The notes beneath the pieces are model-generated. The model had not been told where the DNA came from and ran no database searches. It saw only the letters and a list, made by a program, of their open reading frames with translations. The position numbers and the translations under genes are program-made. A stretch of DNA of 64,000 bases from Bacteroidota bacterium (lineage in GTDB: Bacteria > Bacteroidota > Bacteroidia > Cytophagales > Cyclobacteriaceae): positions 48,959 to 112,958 of the forward strand of contig CANIVF010000005.1 in NCBI GenBank assembly GCA_947470895.1, given 5' to 3'. Shown one piece after another: positions 45,647 to 53,840 of this stretch (positions are counted from its first letter, which is position 1; the number at the start of each line of letters is the position of its first letter).

Positions 45647-47863
45647 TTAATTTTTCTTCAACTGATCAAACTTACTTTCCGTTGCTTTTTTAGGAAATAC
45701 ATTGTCACCAATATTCACATCAGCGGTTTCCAGCTTTGGATCGATCACGATGTTGATCACTTCTTTATCTTTCACAAAAACCTTCTTCACTTCTTTTTCA
45801 TTGATGCGCCAGATTTCGGCAGGAAGTTTTTCAAGTTCCTTTGTTCCATCTTTATACGTCCATTCGATAATCACGGGCATCACTAACCCACCGGTATTTT
45901 TGAAAGTAACTTCATAGATGTTTTTATTTTCCAGCTTGCCGCGAATTTCATTGTCATTGATGCGTGCACGAAAATCCCGATAGGCGTCATCAGGAGTGTT
46001 GGTTACGGTAAACTCCTGCGGCCCTTGACTGAAGTCAGTTGTTTTTTCTGAATTCTTTTTAGCAAGGTCTCCTTTCTGAGTGGTTACATTTTTCCTTTCA
46101 GGATCGGCTACTTGTTTTTTCACACGATACCACTTCACATCATCCAGGGTGAGGTCGGTGTTATCGGTCGTGTAAAACCAACCGCGCCAGAACCAATCCA
46201 AATCTACGGCACTGGCATCTTCCATCGTGCGGAAGAAATCAGCAGGCTTGGGATGTTTAAAGGCCCATCGCTCAGCATACTCTTTGAATGCTTTATCAAA
46301 AAGTTCTGGTCCCATCACCGTTTCGCGCAATATGGTAAGTCCTGCCGCGGGCTTGCTGTAACCATTGGGGCCAAATGACCTGCCCTGATTATCCGAACCT
46401 GCAATGATAGGACGCATTATGCTTTTATCGCCTTTCATAAAGCTAACCATCGACTTTGGCGTGTTTGAATTGTAGTTCAAATTTGGATAACGCTCACGCA
46501 TGGTTTCTTTTTCAAGAAATGAGTTCAACCCCTCGTCCATCCAGGTGCTTTCACGCTCATCTGAATTGATAATCATAGGAAAATAATTATGCCCCACTTC
46601 GTGCACGATCACCGATACACAACCGATCAGCACGCGTTCAGAAATGGTTCCATCTTTTGCAGGTCTGCCACCATTGAATGAGATCATAGGGTATTCCATG
46701 CCACCACCAACCCAATTGACAGAGTAAGCTGCCGGGTAAGGATATAGAATGGTACGAGCCGTATAAACATCAAGCGTATTTTTGATTGCCAGGGTTGACT
46801 CTTTGCTCCAGAGTAGATTTCCTTCTTTAGGATATAAGGATTGAGCCAGTGGAGCTTTAACACCGTTCTTTACCGCCATGGCATCCCAAATAAATTTACG
46901 GGATGATGCGAACGCAAAGTCGCGAACATTCTCTGCATGAAACTCCCAGGTGCTTTTCTTTTTCGAACGCTCTTTTTCTCTCTTCTTCGCTTCTTCTTCA
47001 GTCACAATCCACACTTGTTTATCAAATGTTTTACGGGCTGTTTCAAATCGTTCAATCTGATCTTTAGCAAGAACCTCTTTAGGATTTTGCAACCAGCCGG
47101 TAGCACCTACGATGTGATCGGAAGGAACAGTGATGCGCACTTTATAATCTCCAAATGTTAATGCAAACTCGCCTGAGCCTAAAAATTGTTTGTTCTGCCA
47201 GCCTTCATAATCATCGAAAACGCACATACGTGGAAACCACTGCGCGATAAAATAGATGTAGTTGCCATCTTCAGGAAAATATTCCATACCACTGCGACCA
47301 CTAATCTTCATCATGTCGTTGATGTTGTAGCTCCAATCCACTTTGAAGGTGTACTTCTCTCCGGTCTTCAAAGGTTGAGGCAAATCGATTCGCATCATGG
47401 TGAAATTTACGGTATGTTTCAGCGGCTTGTCGGCTGCATCGCGCACCGATTTGATTTGATAGCCTCCCTTAAAATCATAGGCACCTGTTGTTGTAGCCAG
47501 AAATTTTGCAGGAATGGAATCACGAATGGAACCTCCGGAGGTCTGTCTTGTCATGCTGTTTGGATCGTTGATATTCTGATCCAGTTGCAACCACAGGTAG
47601 GTGAGCGTTTCTGGTGAGTTATTGAAATACGTAATGGTTTCAGAACCTGTGATGCTTTGGTTTTCATCATTGAGTTCAACATTAATGATATAGTCGGCCT
47701 TTTGTTGCCAGTATGCAGGACCAGGAGCGCCCGAGCTGCTGCGATAACTATTGGGTGTGGGCAATAGTTGGTCGAGTTGCTCAAATTTTCCCTGCCAGTC
47801 TTTTTGTTGTGCAAAGACTGAGGATGAGCATGTAATTAAGAGTAGTGCAACTAATTTTTTCAT
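45647..47863 (-). CDS. M1 family metallopeptidase, copy A
   Basis: 738 residues with a signal peptide (LVALLLITCSSSVFAQ). The zinc site is HEVGH at 421-425 with the third ligand Glu444 in WMDEG, giving the M1 spacing HExxH-18-E. The exopeptidase motif that is GxMEN in classical M1 enzymes reads GGGMEYP here. After the catalytic domain comes a lysine-rich linker and a beta domain ending LETADVNIGDNVFPKKATE. It lies 1 base after its paralogue, so the two are co-transcribed. Predicted to act on peptides in the periplasm or outside. Confidence 0.9.
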   Translation of the reverse strand: MKKLVALLLITCSSSVFAQQKDWQGKFEQLDQLLPTPNSYRSSSGAPGPAYWQQKADYIINVELNDENQSITGSETITYFNNSPETLTYLWLQLDQNINDPNSMTRQTSGGSIRDSIPAKFLATTTGAYDFKGGYQIKSVRDAADKPLKHTVNFTMMRIDLPQPLKTGEKYTFKVDWSYNINDMMKISGRSGMEYFPEDGNYIYFIAQWFPRMCVFDDYEGWQNKQFLGSGEFALTFGDYKVRITVPSDHIVGATGWLQNPKEVLAKDQIERFETARKTFDKQVWIVTEEEAKKREKERSKKKSTWEFHAENVRDFAFASSRKFIWDAMAVKNGVKAPLAQSLYPKEGNLLWSKESTLAIKNTLDVYTARTILYPYPAAYSVNWVGGGMEYPMISFNGGRPAKDGTISERVLIGCVSVIVHEVGHNYFPMIINSDERESTWMDEGLNSFLEKETMRERYPNLNYNSNTPKSMVSFMKGDKSIMRPIIAGSDNQGRSFGPNGYSKPAAGLTILRETVMGPELFDKAFKEYAERWAFKHPKPADFFRTMEDASAVDLDWFWRGWFYTTDNTDLTLDDVKWYRVKKQVADPERKNVTTQKGDLAKKNSEKTTDFSQGPQEFTVTNTPDDAYRDFRARINDNEIRGKLENKNIYEVTFKNTGGLVMPVIIEWTYKDGTKELEKLPAEIWRINEKEVKKVFVKDKEVINIVIDPKLETADVNIGDNVFPKKATESKFDQLKKN

Positions 47864-47864
47864 A

Positions 47865-50114
47865 TCAATTCTTCTTTTTCAATTCGTCAAACTTATTTGG
47901 CTGTGTTGCTTTCGGGAAGGAATTGTCACTGGTACTGATGTCAGCCGTTTCATTTTTAGGATCAACTACAATGTTTACCACTTCCTTATCTTTCATGAAT
48001 ACTTTCGTCACTTTGCTTTCATTGGTGCGCCAGATCTCAGCAGGCAATCGTTCAATTTCTTTGGTTCCGTCTTTGAAGGTCCATTCAATGATAACAGGCA
48101 TCACTAATCCGCCTTTGTTAGTCAGCGTGATCTCATAGAAATTTTTATTCTCCATTTTGCTGATCATCGCCCTATCGTCAATACGTGCGCGGAAGTCACC
48201 ATAGAAACGGTCATCCGTTGGTAACACAGTGAACATTTCAGGTCCATTGTTGAAGTCGGTATTATTTTTACCGGATGTGTTACCCGTGGATGCACCGAGT
48301 GTTCCCTGCTTCACATTCTTGCCTTTGCTTTCCACATCTTTGGTTTCTTTCTTTACCTTAAACCATTTCACATTCTCAATCGACTGATCGTTATTGTTTG
48401 TGGTGTAGAACCAACCTTTCCAGAACCAATCTAAATCCACCGCACTGGCATCTTCCATCGTGCGGAAGAAATCAGCTGGTTTAGGATGTTTAAACGCCCA
48501 CCGCTGTGCATATTCTTTAAATGCTTTATCGAATAACTCTGGCCCCATCACCGTTTCACGAAGTATGTTCAATGCCGTAGCACATTTTGCGTACTGTTCA
48601 TTGCCAAAATTATTTCTCACCACACTTTCTGAATTTACCATCAGTGGTCGTTGAAGTTCTGCATTGCTTGTCATGTAAGGCACAATGTTGGCAGCAGGAC
48701 CTCTGCCGATTGGCATATCCGGATAATGTTCACGTTGAGTGAGCGATTGAACAAATGTATTTAATCCTTCATCCATCCAGGTCCACTGCCGCTCATCGTT
48801 ATTGATGATCATGGGGTAAAAGTTATGTCCGACTTCGTGAATCACAACGCCTACTAATCCCCACTTGGTGCGATCCGAGTAGGTACCGTCTTTATTAGGG
48901 CGCGCTCCATTGAAGCAGATCATCGGATATTCCATGCCGATAGCAGCAGAGTGCACCGAAGTGGCTTGCGGATACGGATATTCAATGGAATATTTTGAAT
49001 AGGTTAACAAACAACTTTTGATGGCTTTGGTGGATTCCTGTTCCCACAGCGGGTTACCCTCTTTGGAATAATAGGACATGGCCAGCGGTGTATTACTTCC
49101 CAGCTTTACGGCTTGGGCATCCCAGATAAATTTGCGTGAAGAGGCAAAGGCGAAGTCGCGTACATTTTCCGCATAAAACTTCCATGTTTTTTTGTTGGTA
49201 ACTTTTGTTTTTTCCTTAGCAATGGCCTCGTCTTGGGTAACAATCTTTAAAGGCTTATCGAAGGTGGTCTTGGCTTTTTCAAAGCGAGCAATCTGCTCAG
49301 CAGTTAATACTTCGTTTGGATTTTGAACCATGCCGGTAGCGGCTACAATATGATCGGCAGGTACAGTAAGATTTACGGCATAGTTACCAAAGGCAAGTGT
49401 AAACTCACCCTGGCCCAGAAACTGTTTATTCTGCCAGCCCACCACGTCATCATACACACACATGCGTGGGAACCACTGTGCAATGATATACACATAGTTG
49501 CCATCTTCAGGAAAATATTCCATACCACTGCGACCGTCATTGAAGGTCATGTTGTGCATGCGGTTGTTAATGTTGAACGACCACTCCACCGAGAATGACA
49601 TTTGTTTTCCTGGGGCGAGCGGCTGAACAAGATCAACGCGCATCATCGTGTTGTTGATCGTGTAGGCGAGATCTTTTCCGTTGGCATCTTTTACTGATTT
49701 GATTTTAAAGCCGCCATCAAAATCATGAAGCTTAAGATCAGCGGCTATGGTGCGCGTGCTTACTGAATCAACGATAGAGTTGTCATCACTCATCGCAGTC
49801 ATGCTGTTTTTCTTGTTGATGTTCTGATCCAGTTGCAGCCACAGGTATTTCAGCACATCGGGAGAGTTATTGAAATACGTGATCGTTTCGCTTCCGCTGA
49901 TGCTTTGGTTGTTATCATTCAGTTCGGCATTGATCGCATAGTCGGCACGTTGTTGCCAGTATCGCGGGCCTGGGGCTCCTGATCCGCTGCGATATTCGTT
50001 TGGGGTTGGCAGCAACTGATCAAGTTGTTCGAATTTGCCTTGCCATTTATTCGGCTCCTGGGCCGTTACCCCAATGGATACAATCATTAAAAAAAGAAAT
50101 ACGAGTTGCTTCAT
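47865..50114 (-). CDS. M1 family metallopeptidase, copy B
   Basis: 749 residues with a signal peptide (FLFLMIVSIGVTAQ). HEVGH at 426-430 with Glu449 completes the zinc site; the GxMEN position reads AIGMEYP. It resembles copy A from end to end, starting with WQGKFEQLDQLLPTPN in both. A stretch of 42 residues after the active site, beginning AFKEYA, differs at only two positions between them. Upstream gene of the pair; the HupE/UreJ gene ends about 40 bases before its start on the same strand. Confidence 0.9.
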   Translation of the reverse strand: MKQLVFLFLMIVSIGVTAQEPNKWQGKFEQLDQLLPTPNEYRSGSGAPGPRYWQQRADYAINAELNDNNQSISGSETITYFNNSPDVLKYLWLQLDQNINKKNSMTAMSDDNSIVDSVSTRTIAADLKLHDFDGGFKIKSVKDANGKDLAYTINNTMMRVDLVQPLAPGKQMSFSVEWSFNINNRMHNMTFNDGRSGMEYFPEDGNYVYIIAQWFPRMCVYDDVVGWQNKQFLGQGEFTLAFGNYAVNLTVPADHIVAATGMVQNPNEVLTAEQIARFEKAKTTFDKPLKIVTQDEAIAKEKTKVTNKKTWKFYAENVRDFAFASSRKFIWDAQAVKLGSNTPLAMSYYSKEGNPLWEQESTKAIKSCLLTYSKYSIEYPYPQATSVHSAAIGMEYPMICFNGARPNKDGTYSDRTKWGLVGVVIHEVGHNFYPMIINNDERQWTWMDEGLNTFVQSLTQREHYPDMPIGRGPAANIVPYMTSNAELQRPLMVNSESVVRNNFGNEQYAKCATALNILRETVMGPELFDKAFKEYAQRWAFKHPKPADFFRTMEDASAVDLDWFWKGWFYTTNNNDQSIENVKWFKVKKETKDVESKGKNVKQGTLGASTGNTSGKNNTDFNNGPEMFTVLPTDDRFYGDFRARIDDRAMISKMENKNFYEITLTNKGGLVMPVIIEWTFKDGTKEIERLPAEIWRTNESKVTKVFMKDKEVVNIVVDPKNETADISTSDNSFPKATQPNKFDELKKKN

Positions 50115-50152
50115 AGTTAATATTTATTCGATGGATTATGTATTACAAATTT

Positions 50153-50740
50153 TTACCAAAACACCCGGTCTTTTAAAAGCACCAAGGCTATGCCTGCTAT
50201 CGCTGATGAAAGCACGAGTTTTAAATCTCTACGTGAAACTTTCATCAAGTCTACCAAAATATAACTCACGGCCAAAAAAAGGATTACCACTATTATTTGA
50301 CCAAGCTCTAAACCCAGATTAAAGGCCAATAAAGGGGATACAATATTACTCTCTTTCCCCAACAAAGATCTTAGAAAATTGGAGAATCCAAGGCCGTGAA
50401 TAAGCCCGAATAACAAGGCAAACGCATAGTTGATTTGCATCTTGCCACGACCAATACTCTCTTCCTTTCTAAACAAGTTGGAAAATGATGTGATGAAAAT
50501 GGTGAGCGGTATTAAAAATTCGATGAAATCAGGGCTTACCGAAATCAGACGGAGTGTAGCCAATGCTAATGTAATGGAGTGCCCGATGGTGAACGCAGTA
50601 ACAAGGATCAGTATTTTTCTCCAGTCGCGCACCAGGTAGATAGTACACAATGCAACCACAAATAAAATGTGATCGTAGCCGTTTACATAATCCAGAATGT
50701 GGTCTTTCCCTAAACCGAAATACAATGAAAACTCGCTCAT
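50153..50740 (-). CDS. HupE/UreJ family membrane protein
   Basis: 195 residues, about six membrane helices. The HupE-type first segment LDYVNGYDHILFVVALC and the second ILVTAFTIGHSITLALATL carry the conserved His/Asp residues, and a third FALLFGLIHGLGFSNFL a further HG. HupE/UreJ proteins are linked to nickel or other metal uptake in hydrogenase and urease clusters, but neither enzyme is here. In Cytophagales this form sits beside M1 peptidases and DUF6702 genes, so its role may be different. The gene is divergent from DUF6702 (103-base gap). Confidence 0.85.
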   Translation of the reverse strand: MSEFSLYFGLGKDHILDYVNGYDHILFVVALCTIYLVRDWRKILILVTAFTIGHSITLALATLRLISVSPDFIEFLIPLTIFITSFSNLFRKEESIGRGKMQINYAFALLFGLIHGLGFSNFLRSLLGKESNIVSPLLAFNLGLELGQIIVVILFLAVSYILVDLMKVSRRDLKLVLSSAIAGIALVLLKDRVFW

Positions 50741-50843
50741 GGAGGAGGTTGGTTTTAAAAGAACAGCAAGTATACTTTTAAATTTTGAATTAGATCAATT
50801 AGGAGTAATTTTAACGGCACGGTTTTCGTGATTATTTTTTTAT

Positions 50844-51329
50844 ATGATATCGATTCTTTATTCCCTATTCTTTTTTTTGCATCCTATTCACATCTCTGTC
50901 ACAGAAATCAATTTCAGTGAAAAGGACAAAGCGCTGCAGGTTACGTCACGGATTTTTATAGACGATCTCGAGTTAGCGATTCGCGCCCAGCGTAACGAAC
51001 CTGAGCTCGATTTGATCGAACCAAAAAACGGGCTCAATACAGAAAATATGGTGAAGGAATACGTGACCAGACATGTATTTGTAAAACTAGATGGCAAACT
51101 TCAAAAACTGAATTTTCTGGGTATGGAACGCGAAGATCCTGCCCTGATCTGCTATATCGAAATTGAGAACGTAAAGAAATTAAAAACCATAGAAGTTCGC
51201 AACGATATCATCATGGAAATACATGACGATCAATCGAGCATTGTGCATGTAACCTACAAAGGCCCGGTGAAGAGTATGCGGCTCATGCGCGCTACTCCTG
51301 TAGGAACAATCACTTTTACTGAAAAATAA
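50844..51329 (+). CDS. DUF6702 family exported protein
   Basis: 161 residues. The N-terminal hydrophobic segment (MISILYSLFFFLHPIHISVT) can serve as a signal sequence; HPIHISVTEINFSEKDKAL is the family start. The rest is beta-rich with SRIFIDDLELAIRAQ. DUF6702 has no known function, but it recurs beside HupE/UreJ and M1 peptidase genes in Bacteroidota, as in this window. The divergent arrangement suggests a shared promoter region in 50741-50843. Confidence 0.75.
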   Translation: MISILYSLFFFLHPIHISVTEINFSEKDKALQVTSRIFIDDLELAIRAQRNEPELDLIEPKNGLNTENMVKEYVTRHVFVKLDGKLQKLNFLGMEREDPALICYIEIENVKKLKTIEVRNDIIMEIHDDQSSIVHVTYKGPVKSMRLMRATPVGTITFTEK

Positions 51330-51451
51330 ATCTTCCTGATACACGAACCAACAAGCTTCAAGGATACACCAGAATCTTTGTGAACCTTCGTGTCTTTGAG
51401 CCCTCTTGGTTTTAATATTGAACTCGTCTATACAACGTTGCTTCAAACTAT

Positions 51452-51459
51452 TATCTTTG
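51452..51459 (+). promoter_or_regulatory. candidate -7 promoter element (TATCTTTG) for tpiA
   Basis: Fits TAnnTTTG and lies 19 bases before the ATG at 51479. A TTG is present 11 bases upstream, which is shorter than the usual -33 spacing. Confidence 0.4.
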
Positions 51460-51478
51460 CAACTCTAAAAATCACATT

Positions 51479-52237
51479 ATGCGTAATAAAATTGTAGCCG
51501 GCAACTGGAAAATGAATAAGTCACTGGCCGAAGCCCAGTCCCTCACAGCAGAAATCATTGGCATGGTAGCCGATGAGGTAAAGGGAAATGTGAAAGTGGT
51601 GTTATGCACGCCTTTCCCATATTTACACCCGGTAAAAAGTCAACTGGGTAATAACGACCGCATCGCAGTAGGTGCACAAAATTGCAGTGAACACGAATCG
51701 GGCGCCTACACAGGGGAAACTTCTGCAGCCATGTTAGCTTCAATGAATATTCCTTACGTGATCATCGGCCATAGCGAGCGCAGACAATATTTTGGAGAAG
51801 ATGGCGCTTTGCTTGCCACGAAAGTGGATAAGGCTTTGGCTCATGGATTAACTCCGATTTTTTGCTGTGGCGAGCCACTTGAAATTCGTGAGGCAGGAAC
51901 GCATGAAGCGTTGGTGACAAAACAAGTTGCAGAAAGTCTATTCCACTTAAGTGCCGTAGCATTACAAAAAGTAGTGATTGCTTATGAACCTGTTTGGGCA
52001 ATTGGCACGGGCAAGACTGCTTCTTCACAACAAGCACAAGATATGCATGCCTTAATACGCAAACACCTGGCTTCGAAATACGGAGCCGTTGCTGAAAACA
52101 TTTCTATCCTTTACGGAGGAAGTGTGAAAGCCGACAACGCCAAAGAACTTTTCGCTTGCGCAGATGTGGATGGTGGATTAGTTGGTGGTGCTTCATTGAA
52201 GAGCAGGGAGTTTGTTGAGATTGTGAAGGCGATATAA
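51479..52237 (+). CDS. tpiA: Triosephosphate isomerase
   Basis: Glycolytic enzyme interconverting dihydroxyacetone phosphate and glyceraldehyde-3-phosphate; cytosolic dimer. The 252-residue TIM barrel shows Lys11 in GNWKMN, the electrophilic His98 in IIGHSERR and the catalytic Glu170 in AYEPVWAIGTGK, plus the phosphate loop LYGGSVKADN. Normal length. It is a single-gene unit with its own promoter candidate and terminator. Confidence 0.97.
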   Translation: MRNKIVAGNWKMNKSLAEAQSLTAEIIGMVADEVKGNVKVVLCTPFPYLHPVKSQLGNNDRIAVGAQNCSEHESGAYTGETSAAMLASMNIPYVIIGHSERRQYFGEDGALLATKVDKALAHGLTPIFCCGEPLEIREAGTHEALVTKQVAESLFHLSAVALQKVVIAYEPVWAIGTGKTASSQQAQDMHALIRKHLASKYGAVAENISILYGGSVKADNAKELFACADVDGGLVGGASLKSREFVEIVKAI

Positions 52238-52250
52238 TTTTTAATGCTTT

Positions 52251-52282
52251 AGGAAGCCAATGAGTTAATTCATTGGCTTTCT
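52251..52282. terminator. Bidirectional terminator between tpiA and the lipoprotein gene
   Basis: Arms AAGCCAATGA (52254-52263) and TCATTGGCTT (52270-52279), extendable to 52251/52282, 6-base loop, T-rich 3' side. It touches the stop codon (52282-52284) of the converging minus-strand gene. Confidence 0.75.
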
Positions 52283-52788
52283 TATTTTATCTGAAACCCA
52301 GAATTAAACGACTTTGAGATTTTCTTAAAGTCATTGACCGAAATATCAAGAGCAAACTTGCATAGGTAAAAACCTGAATCAAGAGGTGTAGTATCAGCGT
52401 ATTTATCCCACGGAACAGAAAAGTAATAGCCATCACCGACACGTAGAACAACAGGCCTATCATTGCAATCAACAGGAGGAGAAAGTGGCTTGCCTATATA
52501 ATCGTATGTTTGATTTTTGGAGTTAACTAGTTTATAAACAGCATATATATCAGACTGAAAAAGATCACAGTAGTTATACCACACAATATCCTGATCTGAT
52601 CTATTGGTTATTAAAAATGCAAAAAATATTTTATCGCCTTGTGAAAAAGTGAATGCTGGTTGAGAGGCAGCATTAAGAGTGACTAACTCAATTTCTATCG
52701 GCAATTCATTAGAATCGTCATTGCATGAAACAAGAAATGGAATTAAGGCGAATTGCAAAAGTAAATAGGAAAGAAGAGCTCTTATCAT
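52282..52788 (-). CDS. Hypothetical lipoprotein
   Basis: 168 residues from the ATG at 52788, which starts a lipoprotein signal (LLSYLLLQFALIPFLVSC, lipobox LVSC). An in-frame ATG ten codons earlier is possible but gives a less natural N-terminus. The mature part is beta-rich with conserved-looking aromatics (DIVWYNYCDLFQSDIYAVYK) and four further cysteines or fewer. Ends DFKKISKSFNSGFQIK. I do not recognise the family. It lies between two housekeeping genes on the opposite strand and looks like an accessory insertion. Confidence 0.6.
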   Translation of the reverse strand: MIRALLSYLLLQFALIPFLVSCNDDSNELPIEIELVTLNAASQPAFTFSQGDKIFFAFLITNRSDQDIVWYNYCDLFQSDIYAVYKLVNSKNQTYDYIGKPLSPPVDCNDRPVVLRVGDGYYFSVPWDKYADTTPLDSGFYLCKFALDISVNDFKKISKSFNSGFQIK

Positions 52789-52873
52789 ATCTATAAATCT
52801 ACTAATTTTAACTTTCAATAATTAGCTAACTCATTGTCAATTGCCCATTTTCCACTCTCCATTATAAATTACC

Positions 52874-53704
52874 ATGTATTCCACCCGCCTTCAAGTAGTC
52901 TGTGATCCTGAATTTGTTGAAATACTGATGGCCGAAGTGGCAGAGGCAGGATTTGATACCTTCATTGAAATAGACAAAGGATTTGAAGCGTATGTGGAAG
53001 GCAATCAGTTTGATCAAAGCCAGCTCGATCATATTCAGGAAAAATATAAGCACGTTAATCCATTATTGTTCTCTCACGACCGCATTGAGAAAAAGAACTG
53101 GAATGAAGAGTGGGAGAAAAATGTGGAGCCTATTATTGTCGATGACAAATGTTTGATCCGTGCGGCCTTCCATAAGATCGAAAAGAAATATCCTTACGAG
53201 ATCATCATCACACCTAAGATGTCGTTTGGCACGGGCCATCATCAAACCACGCACCTGATGATCAGCCGCCAGATGAAGATGGATCATCAGAATAAGCGTG
53301 TGATGGATGCTGGTTGTGGCACGGCCATTTTAGCGATCATGGCTTATAAACTCGGAGCGAAAGAAGTGGAAGCGTTTGATATTGACGCATGGAGTGTGGA
53401 AAACGGAGAAGAGAATGTAGAGAATAACCAATGCAAGAACATTCACATCCAGCTGGGCAAGATCAACGAAGTGAAACTCGAAGGAAAGTTTGACATCATA
53501 CTCGCCAACATCAACAAAAACATTTTGCTCGGGGAGATGAGTCAGTATGCCTCGTTCCTTACCCCTGGGGGTCAACTTTTGCTGAGCGGATTTTATATCC
53601 ATGACATGGAAGATCTAAAAGCAGAAGCAGCGAAATATAATCTGAAGGAGGTAGCGCATGATGAGCGTGAAACGTGGGCGTGTTTACTTCTTCAGAAAGC
53701 ATAA
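52874..53704 (+). CDS. prmA: Ribosomal protein L11 methyltransferase
   Basis: 276 residues, cytosolic SAM-dependent enzyme that trimethylates ribosomal protein L11. The N-terminal recognition domain ends before KMSFGTGHHQTTHLM; the SAM-binding motif is VMDAGCGTAILAIMAYKLGA with the acidic residue in VEAFDIDAW, and the catalytic-type motif is ILANINKNILL. Length is typical. The gene follows the orphan lipoprotein divergently; nothing odd in it. Confidence 0.92.
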   Translation: MYSTRLQVVCDPEFVEILMAEVAEAGFDTFIEIDKGFEAYVEGNQFDQSQLDHIQEKYKHVNPLLFSHDRIEKKNWNEEWEKNVEPIIVDDKCLIRAAFHKIEKKYPYEIIITPKMSFGTGHHQTTHLMISRQMKMDHQNKRVMDAGCGTAILAIMAYKLGAKEVEAFDIDAWSVENGEENVENNQCKNIHIQLGKINEVKLEGKFDIILANINKNILLGEMSQYASFLTPGGQLLLSGFYIHDMEDLKAEAAKYNLKEVAHDERETWACLLLQKA

Positions 53705-53840
53705 GCGCCATGCTCCAAGTCATAGACATAATCTTGACGCTGACTCGCATACATTTTTCTATATTCATTTCGTTTTCTGAGTGAACTCAAAGAATTAGCA
53801 CATTCGCCATTTATTTACGAATTTCAAGGTTTTTGACTGT

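Noticed and set aside
51330..51450. Possible small RNA or repeat between DUF6702 and tpiA
   Set aside because: Some short self-similarity (CTTTGTGAACCTTCGTGTCTTTGAG region) but no convincing fold or second copy.
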